Shown here: piece by piece, positions 25,916-38,975 of the stretch
How the letters are laid out: every line of letters begins with the position of its first letter
Position numbering within the stretch: the stretch's first letter is position 1
DNA from: Engraulis encrasicolus
Lineage: Eukaryota > Chordata > Actinopteri > Clupeiformes > Engraulidae
Assembly: GCF_034702125.1 (NCBI RefSeq)
Contig: NC_085880.1
Location: forward strand, 17,303,528-17,367,527
Direction: 5' to 3'
DNA length: 64,000 bases
Notes under the pieces: generated by a model
The model's database searches: none
Seen by the model: the letters and a program-made list of their open reading frames with translations, nothing else
Told to the model about the DNA's origin: nothing
Position numbers and translations under genes: made by a program

Positions 25916-26328
25916 GAGCACACAGAGGTCAAACATCTAACAAATTGGCCCTCATGTCATTGGGCAGATCACACACCACTTCTTAGCTTCGGCTTAAATT
26001 TAGGACCACTGTTTAAGATGGTTGTACACTCCACACTGTTGATGTTGCAGTGGCAACAACCCACCACAACACAACGCACAAAACGCACAAGCTACCTCAG
26101 GCAGTGATTAGGGCTGGGGCTGATGCTGTTCTGGAGTCAAGCATCGTAAGTGCTGTTTTCATTAATCTGAACAAAAACACACATGCTTAATTGATTGTAG
26201 TACACCCAAAGGCAAGGCTCAAGCCATTGAGTGCTAAGGAAATGAACAAGGCTACACTGGTCACATCCCACACTACTCTCCGTGCTGTTGCAATTGGCCT
26301 TCAGAAAAGAGAGCTTTACAGTACCAAC

Positions 26329-26445
26329 CTGTGTATCCGAGGTGGCAGTCACATCGGAAGGATGTTGGCGTCACTTGCGCACACACTCCATTTAGACACT
26401 GTTTGCTGCAACTTTCTTTCCCGATAATTTCGGAGCAGTTCATCC
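26329..26445 (-). CDS. eys: eys coding exon 2: end of EGF 2 and EGF 3
   Basis: 117 bases, phase 1 at both ends. The acceptor is CACTCTAG and the donor is CAG then GTTGGT, weaker than consensus. The split glycine codon joins T-G to M-N-C-S-E-I-I-G, supplying the last cysteine of EGF 2 and matching the N-C-S-E-I-I-G that I recall at this place in human EYS. EGF 3 follows with the spacing C-SKQ-C-LNGV-C, then C-D-C-HLGYTG, its final cysteine being in exon 3. Because both phases are 1 and both breaks fall between cysteines 5 and 6, skipping this exon would remove exactly one EGF repeat in frame. Confidence 0.92.
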
Positions 26446-26599
26446 CTAGAGTGGAAAAAAAAACACCAAACATGTCAGCTGTAAGTAGGACGATGAAATA
26501 AAAATGAGTGACAGATGTTCAGTTTCTGTTCGTAGTTTTAGGTGAACAACACGCAACAGTCTATTATTCATCACATCTATGGTTCTGAAATATTATTAC

Positions 26600-26601
<2 letters not shown>

Positions 26602-26674
<73 letters not shown>
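26602..26674. repeat. (CA)n microsatellite
   Basis: About 36 pure CA units. Confidence 0.95.
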
Positions 26675-26675
<1 letters not shown>

Positions 26676-26780
26676 TCCGTGAACCAAAAAACAAAAACAT
26701 TATTACAAATTCAACACAGACTTGCACAGCCATTTAACTGGCACAGTGCAAGTTCTTCCTGTCAAAGATTTTAACAACAG

Positions 26781-26905
26781 GGGTGCATTTCTCGAAAGCA
26801 TAGTGGTTAGCAGTTAGCAACTTGGGTAGTTGCCAATGGGAAATTGCATTGCAATCAACAAAGTAGCTAACATAGTTAGCAACTACACTTTCGAGAAATC
26901 CACCC
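26781..26905. mobile_element. Palindromic MITE, GGGTGYATTTCTC family, copy 2
   Basis: The termini are GGGTGCATTTCTCGAAAG and CTTTCGAGAAATCCACCC. A 3-bp CAG flanks both ends. The interior GTTGCCAATGGGAAATTGCA is shared with the copy at 14035. Confidence 0.78.
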
Positions 26906-27673
26906 CAGGATTTCTATGGTGCTTTGTAAGCAGATATATCAATGGATATCATTTGCAATGTAAACCACTGAAGCCCACTGCTGCACTGCAGCTGTAAATG
27001 GTCCAGAATATTAACACAACACACAGTTACATGTACAGACGAAAAAAAGAATAACATTCCATTGGCATATCATCAGGTCTATACATCACAATTATTTCTT
27101 ATTAAATTCTCTGAAAGTTAAGCGTTCAAACTGTTGTAATTCAATCCTTTGCCTTAAAAATTATATTGACATAGAGAGGTGAACATAAAATAAATATGAA
27201 GTAGGACTAGGGAGCACAACAGGAGGAAAAGCCCAACAGAAATATAAAAGCAATTAGGAATGCTTTCAGGTGTTACAGAAAGCCATTTCAGGAATAATTA
27301 CAGTGATTAAAGGCAGCGAAAAGAAGCCAATTCCTGGAAAATGTTGTGTGCAAATAAATAGCCCATGGGGATATCCATATCTTCTTGAAATTACAGGAGA
27401 GCACGCTAAGCGAGGACCCGTAATTACGATAGATAAATAATAAATAAAGTGTCTGCAAAGAAACGGGGTGGTTCTGGCAAGGTGGGTGCGTCTGGTCACG
27501 CTAGTTTAATTTAATGAGCTCAATTTCTTTTCCAATTTACAGTAATTGAACGTGTGACATGACCTAAAAATGAAACCATTTAGAGTTTGGGAGGAAGACC
27601 GTGTGAATTTCATCCAGGCTACATAGTGGGTTACAGAGGCAGAAAGGCTACCCGGTGCGCCAATAAGCCTTAC

Positions 27674-28598
27674 CTGTGAACCCGGGTGTGCACTTGCACT
27701 TGTAGTCGTGAGCGTTAGGGTCACCGGATCCATAGCTGAAACACGTACCGCCATTAGCACAGGGGTGCGCAGCGCATACGTCATACTTCTCGCAAAACCT
27801 CCCCGAGTAGTGCTTGGTGCATTCGCACGTGTACGCGGGGCTCTGCGCGTCGGTCCTGCACGTCCCTTTCCCAGAGCACAAGCGGACCAGCGGGGAGGGC
27901 TGGCAGTGTTGCTCTTTCACGGACACTCGGAGGCGCAGGCCAAGCCGGCACAGCTGCGAGCTGCCGTCACGCGAGGCCACGAAGTAGTGCACCCCCGGGG
28001 AAAGCCATTTGGGCTCGACCCTAGCAGTCCCGTTCATAACGCCCGGGAACAGGTACTGTGCCGAGTGGGGGTGCAGAGCAGAGCAATTGTCGAACTCCTC
28101 CTTGGACACGTTGGCCAGGTTCAGGCCGTACTCCTCCAGCGTGACGTGGGCAAACATGTAGAGCACGTCCCCTAACTGCAGCTCCAAGGGGCAGAGCTGC
28201 GAGGGGCTGGGGGGTGACGAGAAGGAGGAGGAGGTCGAGGAGTTCATGGAGGTGGAGGTGGAGCTGGTGGTGGTGGTATTGGGCGTCCGTGGTGACGCAT
28301 CGCCTCCCCCTCTTCCTCCTCCTCCTCCTCCATCAATCTGTCCGGCGTGGCACTGGGTCAAGCCGGTGCAGGTGTTTTCCATGAGTGTCCATTTCACAGT
28401 GGTGCTCTGGGGCTGGGAGCGCCACTCGCGGGGGGCCGCCGCCGGAGAGCCGCCAGCGCCGCCGCCACCACCACCGCCGGCGCCGCAGATTGCCTGGCTG
28501 CCGAGGCCTTCATCCATGAAATAGGCGAGCAGCAAGGCAATGAGCTGCAGGTTTAGCCTCTTCATGCCTGGCCGCTCAGCTGCTTTCTTCCCGCGCAT
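27674..28598 (-). CDS. eys: eys coding exon 1: signal peptide, N-terminal region, EGF 1 and most of EGF 2
   Basis: The exon encodes residues 1-308 and ends in phase 1 at a strong donor (CAG then GTAAGG). The first ATG is at 28598, with an in-frame TAG just upstream. A second ATG at 28565 (residue 12, MKRLNLQLIALLLAYF) starts a textbook signal peptide and may be the real start; both have a purine at -3. Glycine runs lie at about 40-50 and 88-99, and a Ser/Thr-rich stretch at about 101-133. The conserved eys core spans about 58-231. EGF 1 has its six cysteines at 232-269; EGF 2 starts at C275 and is completed by the next exon. N-glycosylation sequons are visible at N107, N163, N171 and N189. 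The protein is expected to be secreted to the photoreceptor extracellular matrix. A non-coding 5' exon may precede this one. Confidence 0.93.
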
Positions 28599-28604
28599 GA
28601 TTAT

Positions 28605-28616
28605 CTATGTCCGCAT
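28605..28616 (-). promoter_or_regulatory. Minimal upstream ORF (three codons) in the eys leader
   Basis: ATG CGG ACA TAG lies in frame six codons before the first eys ATG. It is seen directly, but it matters only if this sequence is part of the mature leader. A possible splice acceptor (GACCACAG) lies about 12 bases further upstream, which would keep this uORF in the mRNA. Function is inferred. Confidence 0.3.
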
Positions 28617-29210
28617 GGCTTATCTGTGGTCATTTGCAGGATGGATGGATGGATCGAGCAGGCGAAGAGGGTGTGAGGGAGTGAGGTGAGGTGGGGTGGA
28701 GCGGTGGGGGGCGGTTGGCTCATTCAACACGGTGGCTGGCATCAACCCAGGGCTTGATCAATGGCATGGCGCAGGCAGTGACCTAATGGGAAATAACAGC
28801 AAGGAGAGGGTTAATGCTCTTGTTTCACGGCTGTTTTGCGCCGGCTGGCTGCTGAGAAGAGAAGCCACTTCCACAGGTGTAGGTCAAAATGCAGACAATT
28901 ACCCCGGCAGGCAATACAGCACTGACTGCACTTGCACTTGCACCGCACTCCAGCTCCCAAAATAAAAGCAATACAATACATCTTAGGAGTCGGAAACTAC
29001 CAGGAAAACAAAAGCAGACAAATGCTCTACTATATGGCGAGTTATACAAATGTTTTGTCGTTGTTTTTCTTTTTTTCTCTTTTTTGTTGATCGTGTGAGT
29101 TGGTTGGATATGTTTCTTGGGGAAATGTGAATCGCGGGCAGTACAGTGCCTTGGGGTTGGAATCTGGCATTACATAGACTGCGAGTCCACACACAGCAGC
29201 TCTGTTGCAC
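28617..29210. other. Upstream flank of the first eys coding exon
   Basis: Directly upstream of the coding start. A possible acceptor (GACCACAG) lies about 30 bases before the ATG, weak in pyrimidines. No TATA box or other promoter element is convincing. Confidence 0.35.
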
Positions 29211-29219
29211 TACAGGCTA

Positions 29220-29244
29220 CACACACACACACACACACACACAT

Positions 29245-29316
<72 letters not shown>

Positions 29317-29412
29317 GCACACACGTACAAGCTCTATTGCACTACAGGCTATTAACCTGCACGACTGAGCCTGGGAGACGTGGACTTGAGTGACTCACAG
29401 AGTCAGCGCGTG

Positions 29413-29456
<44 letters not shown>

Positions 29457-29600
29457 GAGACACATGCACGAGCACACAAACACACACACACACTCACTCA
29501 CACACGTACGAGCACAAACTCGCGCACACACAACTCGCACACACTCAGATACACAGTCACACACACAGACACACACACACAAACACGTACACACACACTG
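29220..29600. repeat. (CA)n microsatellite cluster with a duplicated flank
   Basis: Two CA blocks (29220-29330 and about 29418-29600). The words CTCTRTTGCACTACAGGCTA occur on both sides of the first block (29201 and 29332). Confidence 0.9.
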
Positions 29601-29850
29601 AGAGACATGTTGGGGCCAGACCTCAGTGCTGACCACACCAGGTGTGTCATGGAAGCTTGTGCTTCCCTGTGGCTCAAAGTGCAAATGACAACGTCAGATA
29701 AAATATTCCTCTCCTCTCCTCTCCTCATCCCCCTCTACTCCCGCTGAGCCAGTTCTGCCCGTGTCAAAGCGCAGAGATGAGTTAAAACAGACTGCATTGT
29801 CTCCCTCCCTCAGGCCCCTCTCTATAACCTCTCACACTCAAGATAAAAGC

Positions 29851-30984
<1,134 letters not shown>

Positions 30985-31293
30985 AGCCATGGAGGGTTGC
31001 AGGTTCAATCCCCACCCTTACCAATCCCCTTCCTGCCTCCATGTCTGAAGTAACCTTGAGCAAGGCATCTATCCCCACAATTCTCCAGAGGCTGTAACCA
31101 ATAGTTTGCAATATCTTTATGTCACTTTGGATAAAAAAAGTCAGCAAAGTGTAATATAATGTAAGTAGTACTAGTAACCTTGAGCAAGGCATCTATCCCC
31201 ACAATTCTCCAGAGGCTGTAACCAATAGTTTGCAATATCTTTATGTCGCTTTGGATGAAAAAAAGTCAGCAAAGTGTAATATAATGTAAGTAG
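30985..31293 (+). mobile_element. tRNA-derived SINE with tandemly duplicated 3' half
   Basis: The B-box-like GGTTCAATCCC at about 31011 is followed by the CCTTGAGCAAGGCATCTATC body. A segment of about 119 bases beginning TAACCTTGAGCAAGG occurs at 31051 and again at 31175 with only a few differences, giving one head and two tails. Confidence 0.85.
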
Positions 31294-31822
31294 CACTAGT
31301 CAGGAGGACATCTTCCTAATGGAAACATCCTCTGAGAAATCCTCTGAGAAACATCCTCTATGTGGGAAGGTCGTAAGCTTGTTTATTAGCTTAAATCACA
31401 CCAGAACTACACATTTCAATCACACCATGATCCGAAAATACATACAAATAACTGAAATTGTTCTAATTAGCTTATATAAATACAGTGTCTGTCTGCTTAG
31501 AGTACAACAGGTATACCCGCAGCCATGCATGTCCTTGTTTGTTTTGCTCTCATGAAAATACCCACTTTTTCCCCCATGTGTACCAGGCGGCAGCACCCAC
31601 TCTCCGAGTCTGAGTCACCTGCTTTTGGTGCCATATTCTGGCATATGTCCTTTCAGACAAACCTTCCTGACTGAGGCATTGTTATGCGCTATGAGAAGCA
31701 GAGCTGACAGCTGGGTAGACTGAGCGAGAAAAAAATAAAAACAGAAAGCACTTGAGAGTGTTCTGAGCTCTTTTGTGGTTTGCAATCCCTTCCCTCCCTC
31801 CAGAACTCCATCTATCTTCACA

Positions 31823-32175
<353 letters not shown>

Positions 32176-34114
32176 TGCGCGCATGTGTGCATCCCACTCA
32201 ATGTTGCACAACAAACTGAAACCTTAGGTGCTACTTTTCCACTCAGTAACTACAGTGTGTGACTCAAATTTAAATAAGCGGTTTATAAGAATACTGAGGA
32301 TGGCTGCAGACATTTTTCTAAGACATCTTTTCTTTGGGTTAGCATTGTACCAACAAGAATCAAGCTTGTTTACTTGTCTGCAAAATCACTAGGGAGGCAC
32401 AGATGTCCATCAGAAAAACAATTCTGATCTAGAACTAACAAGGCTGAATTTGAATATGCGCAAAATATTCATCAAAGAAGCGTAAAAAAAACGGTTGCGA
32501 TGACACACAGACTGGCTAATGCATGTGAACAGTGAGCAAGTCAGACACTAACCGTGTTATGCATCTCATATTGGCCAGGCGTGAGACGAGAGATGTGAGA
32601 AATCTCCATTATCAATCCTTCAAAGCTGTCGCATCATCAGCCCGATAACAGTGCACATTTGTAACAGACTAGTCATCCTCTTGCTGAATTCCAGCTGCAC
32701 ATTCAAACCCAAAACCAAATACGTAGCAACTCTGCACTTTGAGCTGGTAAGCTGGTAGTCACTAAAAAGCTAAATAATATCAAAGTCAATAGACATGATG
32801 TCACCGTATCAGTCATATGTTCCAGTAAGCTTTTGTTAAAGATTTTGTTAAAGCTTTTGTTAAAGATTCACTCCGATGTTGACGGATGTGACGTTGAGAT
32901 ATTCCTGATGCAATACTTTTAACATTCTGAAAAAAGAAGAAAATACTGTTATCCCTGTTTAGTGAAAGTATACATAGACTTACTGCATTCTAGCTGAAGT
33001 TATATGTTATACCATGTGACTACAGTAAACAGCCTGGTTTAAGAGATGGATCCATCAACCAATTACATTTAGATGATTTTCCATGGATGCACGTGTCCTT
33101 ATGTCCTTAATCTGCTGAAGGCATCTCGCCTCTTATCCATAAAGGTTGTTGCAGTGCACTCAAACTCATGACAGCATTTAAAATGGATTGAAACAGCAAT
33201 TTGCAAAAATGCACCTTATAGCCTATAATAGTTACAGTATGTGTGATCAGTGCAATCTTACCGACGTCTTACCAAAGCGTGGAGCATGCACACATGCACA
33301 CACACGTACACACGCACACACACACACACACACACTCTGTACTTAAGAACAGACACTGTCTATCCCTGTGTCTCAAATGGTGCACTTGTGCACTTCAGTG
33401 TTCATGTTTCAGTGTGTATGCCATTTTACAGTAATTACGCACTGAAACATAGTGCCCGAAGTACACCATCTGAGACATAACACATGTGTCAAACAACTCA
33501 CAGCTCCTAAAAGCCACAGGAAGACAAAATGTAACATTTAAAGAAAAATCAATGAGGACTAATACTGAAGGTGTTTACATGAAATTGCACAGACAATATA
33601 TGTATTGTTGTACTGTACAGTACTGTATGTGAAAAAATAATCTGTTGCTGCCACCCTATAATTATTCTATTAGAAATGATACTATCCCTGTTGCCTTTTC
33701 ACAACGATTTGACTATCCTCACCAAACACCATGGGCTGTGTGTCATCAAGAATAACCAGAGATATCAGAATGCTGGTCACACTTTTACATCAAGGACATG
33801 CGCGGTGATGTAACTTCAATGATGTATTCATGGCATGGTTGGGGGAGAAAAAAAACTCACATTGATTTAAAGTGACATTGTGTATGGATGTAAGTTAAGC
33901 AGCTTGATTAATAGCATGTTGTATTCAGTATAAGCAGCTACAGTACGTGCCCTGCAGCCAGACAGTTGTAATTTCACAAAGAAAACAATAGCTTGGACAT
34001 TCTACCTTTTAGCAGGATGACTTAATAATAACTTATTATTAATAATAATAATGATAAGCTTAGTATTTCTGTTTGATGAGGTCCCCAGATCTTGAATTCC
34101 ACGAGTGTGACACG
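32176..34114. other. Upstream flank, no gene seen
   Basis: Unique-looking AT-rich DNA with one short (CA)n at about 33298-33334. No exon or transposon ends recognised. Confidence 0.5.
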
Positions 34115-34266
34115 CAGGGCCGCTGACAGCTTTTGCTGGGCCCAGGACAAAGTAATCTGAAAGGGCCCCAAATCTAGTACTAACAATGTATTGAGGACCC
34201 AATTATGGATTCCCTGTCAATCTGGGCCCGGGACAAGTGACCCCTTTGCCCCCCCCCTGTCGGCTG
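34115..34266. mobile_element. hAT-like MITE, CAGGGCCGCTGACAGC family
   Basis: It begins CAGGGCCGCTGACAGC and ends CCCCTGTCGGCTG. Flanking 8-mers GTGACACG and GTGACATG match at 7 of 8. Confidence 0.83.
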
Positions 34267-35489
34267 GTGACATGCATCAGGAAACATGAGGCTCGAGGAA
34301 AAATCTGAACAACTGAATGTTTGAATTCAACGCCTCATGCTCGATTAGCATTCCGTAGAGCTTTTCCAGCATATTAGCTGAACTAAACGAGGCTTTGTAA
34401 AGCAAGAGTTAATCAATAAGTGCATACTCATGTTGATAATTCATCATTATTACAAGGGTGTGTTGTTAAAGCGAGACTGTTGCTCATCACCCACCCACCT
34501 CTCCTCTCTCTACTCTCCAGAAGGTTGATTAAATAGACCTCATACTCACTGATCAGAATTTGTAATGCACCGTTGAGTACACTGTGTTTCTTTATGGGGT
34601 CCTGGGGTTCAGAGATTTCATTGGGCATAAGCAATCATCATATAAACCAGTAGACTATTTAAAATGCCATAGCGGCCTCTCTCCCCTAGTCCTGAGTAAT
34701 GGCCTAGTGGGTCTCCAAAAGCAAACAAAACTTTCCCATTCAAAACAAAGGCCAAATAGTTCCAATTATACACCAATATATAAAACGGCACAAGCTGTGC
34801 AGTCAGGAGATGGGCCCCAGCGTCGGAACAGGACACATGTACAGTACATGGTCATAAAGTGTACCGTACTGTTCATCACTGACTGGTCCGTGATGGTGAT
34901 GCATTCTGCTAATGGGGGTGATTAATCAAGTTTATGCTGCATGTTATGGTTAATGTGTATAAATTGCCCTCAAAATTCAGGGCTGTGTGGAAGCGAGTGA
35001 GCAGGTAATTGTACCACCAGTTAGGGGGACGTACACATTGTACAGTATAAGCCAGCGTGGACAATACATTATGGATGGCCTGCATTAAGTCAAGTGCACT
35101 GAGTTGATGCATTCCCCCCCCCCCCCTAAAAAAAAGTTGCTGTGTGAATGGGGTAAATGGTTGAGCTCAGAAACCTGACAAAACACCCGTACAGCATGAA
35201 ATAATGCTTTAAGATGCAGCTTTCTGATTTTAGCTGAATTGATGAATTAACCCATTATCAATTTTAGCAGTGATGTATATTAATAGGCCTATCTCCCTCT
35301 ACTACTCCATGTAAGGTGTGTTTGGTATGCAAGCCTTCAGGACCCAAATTCGTCTTAAGTGTTGTTTTAAAAGTCAGCAACGTAGTTATATGAACAATGT
35401 GGTGATTTAATAACTGTATGTTTGGGGTGGAATATGTAAGAAATATTTACAAAATTACATGAATAGTAAACGACCACAGAAAGATGAGA
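34267..35489. other. Upstream flank, no gene seen
   Basis: Unique-looking sequence, with a poly-C run near 35115. Nothing coding recognised. Confidence 0.5.
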
Positions 35490-35716
35490 GGGCAGCCGTG
35501 GCCTTATGGTTAGAGATTGGGTCTTTCAAACAAGGGGTTGCCGGTTCGAATCCCCCCGACCTCTCCCTACATCTCCATCCATGGCTGAAGTGCCCTTGAG
35601 CAAGGCACCTAACCCCACATTGCTCCAGGGACTGTAACCAATACCGTGAAAAATAATAGCTGTAAGTTGCTTTGAATAAATGAAAGCGTCAGCTAAGTAT
35701 CATGTAATGTAATGTA
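35490..35716 (+). mobile_element. tRNA-derived SINE
   Basis: The head GGCAGCCGTGGCCTTATGGT is followed by a perfect B box GGTTCGAATCC at 35543-35553 and the body CCCTTGAGCAAGGCACCTAA, and it ends in ATGTAATGTAATGTA repeats. No clear target duplication. Confidence 0.87.
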
Positions 35717-36117
35717 CTCCTGCCAATCTCCCAAAACACCCACCTTTCAATATGCACAATGCAGCAGGGAGGCAGGACATAGTGTTTTCTGAAACACACT
35801 GTGAAGTACCACCACCTAGGAACATTTCCGAGCACCAGTGAAGAAGGCACTAACCAATAGCCTACCTGCCAACTCACAAGTTACACAACTTACACAAGGA
35901 GTGATTTATCTAAAGCAATAATCATACAAAGCCCAGCCTTTTCCCCAACGCTGAATTGCACCTATCAGCATGTCATATTTAGGCTACATAAAAACTTAGT
36001 AAGTTGAATGTCTGCCTTGTTGTATCATTGCATAAGGTACTGTATCTGTGTTCTCTGGCAGTTACAGGGATCAGCAGTAAAACTGACGCACGCAGTCCCA
36101 GACAGGATTTTTATAAT

Positions 36118-36118
36118 T

Positions 36119-36162
<44 letters not shown>
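36118..36162. repeat. (ATT)n trinucleotide repeat
   Basis: About 15 units. Confidence 0.95.
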
Positions 36163-36163
<1 letters not shown>

Positions 36164-36660
36164 GAAATGCCTAAAATCTCCCCGTAGCTTATTAGACACT
36201 GGACGCCACTTCATATGTCCACTGCTGGTGGACTCATTGATAGACTGGTATTACAGAAACCATGTGTTCGCTATTACGTCATACATCCAAGATAGCCTTG
36301 TAGCCGATGCACTTGTTGATTGAAATGGCTAACTTCATTTACGCATCTAGCCTACAGCGACGGCATAGACAATAAAATGAGTAGCCTACGCATGAGTTTT
36401 CAGAAAGTGACACATTTGGAGGCCAGACGGAGGATGAATCAAGTTATCTCCCTAACTCAATAATACTCACATGAATCAATCTACTCGCAACTGAATCCTC
36501 ACTGTGGCGTGAAGATGGGGGGGTATGTGAGGCTACGTTGTCTCATCAGTTGGTTACATGCGCTTTTTGCGAGAGCATTTTTTTTCTATGACCTTTTCCA
36601 TGTTCACCGACACAAACCAAATCACATTTTGATATTTATAGCACAATACACGTTTCTTAC

Positions 36661-36812
36661 CGTGTGCTCCCTGAGGTTGACTGTGTAGACTACGCGGCCT
36701 GGGTTTTATCTGACTAATCTGCCTAGAGACGCGGCCATATGGTCAAGATACCTTCAATGAACCGTCTGTCAGAACTGCTGCGCGCGCGCTGGGATAAGAG
36801 CATGTTCTTACC
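36661..36812 (-). promoter_or_regulatory. Two strong minus-strand donor sites; possible untranslated 5' exons
   Basis: On the eys strand ACG then GTAAGA ends at 36661, and GAG then GTAAGA ends at 36812, in a repeat-free, locally CpG-rich stretch. Human EYS has non-coding first exons, so this could be an alternative promoter/first-exon region. There is no direct proof. Confidence 0.22.
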
Positions 36813-38799
36813 TCGACCAAACGTGTTGACGGCTTGTTGTTGTTCTTGAGAGAAATTACACGTGTTAACTTGATCTTAATGATGAATTAACTTTTTTATA
36901 ATGAAGTTGCAGGTTGTATTTCACTGTTGGAAAAAGCGACGACTGTCTCCTCATGCAGACGCGTTTCTAAGGTAACCAAACGTCCCCGTAAGGGAAGCAG
37001 CTACTTCAAATTAATTAAGGGGGGATAGCAGACAACCCTACCTCGTGGGATGAAACCGGAATAGTGGAAGGGAAACAAATAACACTAATATGTTTCATTG
37101 CATTTTAAATTGACTGTTACATAGGCCTACTCAGTAAGAATGCGAGACTTGATATGGTAAGACCATTGAGAGTAAATAGAAATAGAAATTCTATTTACTG
37201 TCAATGGGTAAGACTCTTTTTAAACTTGAGGCATGTAATACCCCAATAATTATCTATTAGCCTATTGTACATTTTTCCCTTGAAGTTGATATTGAATTGG
37301 AAAATAAATGTGTACAATTCAGCTCTCATTCATCCGCTTGTTCAGCTCACCTACAAACCCACCTGATCTCTCTATTCAGCTAGGGTACCACATGCATCCA
37401 GCCTCCCACAGCACAGCAAAGGCAAGGTGATGGGTTCCATTTAGTGTAGCAAATGTGTTCATTGACAATGTAGCCTAATAGATAATAGGCATATCACTCA
37501 GCACTTGCCAAAGCCACTGTATGTATGGAGGTGTGGGCCTATCACTCAACAGTAAAGACTGTTTACTGGAGGTGGATATGTCTAATGCCAATTCAGTGTT
37601 TACTTAACATTAACCCATTGTTAAATGTAGTTAGTGATCATGTTTGGCTATAGGCTATATTTTGAGTCCACTTATGCGATGCAATGGAGATGACACTAAT
37701 AGCTTTTCATGTACGGAATGGGTTGGAGTCTCAAGGTGTGCATACAGTATAGGTTACTCTGTAATAAGCTCACGTGGGCTGCTGGGGTCAAGCGATTCTA
37801 GGGCAGTAGGAGGCACGTTGACCCATGATTCATGTGCGCATCACTGAATAGTGTTCAAGGGGAAAAGATAGCCCTCCCCACAGACCAACACATTGGTGTG
37901 GTAGGAAACCGTGTATAATTTGACACCATGTATCACCCATAGCCTCTGGGTGTGCATCCTATTCAGAGGGCCATGCAACTGACCCATTTCAATTCCTCAA
38001 CAGCTGCAAAAGACAGGTGAAAACAAAAGCAAGAACTGGGCTTTTTTGGGTTTATAACTGGCCGCCACACGCAATCCACGTAAGTGGGCAATTTGGAAGA
38101 AAACACACGTAGAAAGGTCACTTGGAAAACATTTATGCAGGCACTCCATGCTTTCCTCTCATCCGCTGTCAAGGCTCAGTCTTTCTTAGCAGTATTTATA
38201 TCCTCTCCTCCTGTCTTTAAACTCTTATGTAACGTTTCGACATGTGGGCTACTATAGCCTCACTGTGCATTGGTCCACCTGTGGAGAACAGCGCCAGAGA
38301 ATCGTATATGAGAGCAGATAAAGCAGGCGGGTTCTTTTCCGGTATCCACTTTACGTCGGGTGAACGCCCCTTTAGGAGACCTTCGATTAGGAGACCTTCG
38401 GAGTCTTGAGGTTGAGAATAAATGGAGTCCCCTTAGCGCTGTAGATGGCGGTAGCGCACATCTTGTGCAAACACCACGTAAAGAGAAGAAGAAGGAGGGA
38501 CAACGCCCACTTAGGAGACCAAATTTTGAGCACACACTTTTGCATTGAGTGGGCGTGTTTCGATTCCTCTTTATTATATATCCAACCACTTTGACAGCGC
38601 TGCTCCACTAAGGGAACATGTTATTACAATATTACAATGGCATATGGCGGATATTATTTTATAAATGAATATTTTTTTTCTTTGGCAATCTCAAATTACA
38701 AGTTTACTACCTACTACTAGTCTTCTACCTGTTTAATCATTAAAGCTTAGATTATATTAATAATTTAGATGACATGATTTAATGCAATAACTACTTACT

Positions 38800-38975
38800 T
38801 TTGATTTTTAACATATCTTTGGCCTCTTTGGACTTTATTCAGATAAGATAGCAGAGAGTGAAAGGAGAGTAGGATAGGGCTGGAAAATGACCCAGGCCGG
38901 ATTCGAATCTGGGTACCCAGGGACAATTTTGCCCTCATATGGTATGTGCGCACTAGTACCATGTGATACAGCACC
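38800..38975 (-). mobile_element. tRNA-derived SINE, reverse orientation, old
   Basis: On the minus strand it has a B-box-like ATTCGAATCC, then GGCCTGGGTCATTTTCC and a pyrimidine-rich body, ending AGAGGCCAAAGATATG. The layout matches the SINE at 19258. It is diverged. Confidence 0.6.

Larger units (their letters stand above)
20754..26328. other. eys intron 2 (5.6 kb)
   Basis: After the (GA)n tract it holds (CAGTA)n at about 22507-22542, (TCC)n at about 22680-22750, C-rich sequence near 23100-23195, a reverse SINE at about 24523-24733, a hAT-like element at 24772-25043, and a LINE-like 3' tail at about 25690-25915. The rest looks unique. No cysteine-patterned exon is seen or needed. Confidence 0.7.
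26446..27673. other. eys intron 1 (1.2 kb)
   Basis: It holds a (CA)n tract at 26602-26674 and a MITE at 26781-26905. The remainder is AT-rich unique sequence. Confidence 0.75.
35717..38799. other. Upstream flank, mostly unique non-coding
   Basis: Apart from the (ATT)n repeat and the donor-like sites, a local direct repeat TAGGAGACCTTCG occurs twice near 38371-38400. No coding exon recognised. Confidence 0.45.

Noticed and set aside
27674..28598. DNER (delta/notch-like EGF receptor) as the identity of the gene
   Set aside because: The N-terminal W-T-L-x-E-N, C-P-L-x-L-Q-L-G-D and K-W-L-S-x-G-x-H-Y-F motifs and the N-C-S-E-I-I-G after EGF 2 fit eys; DNER lacks them as far as I recall.
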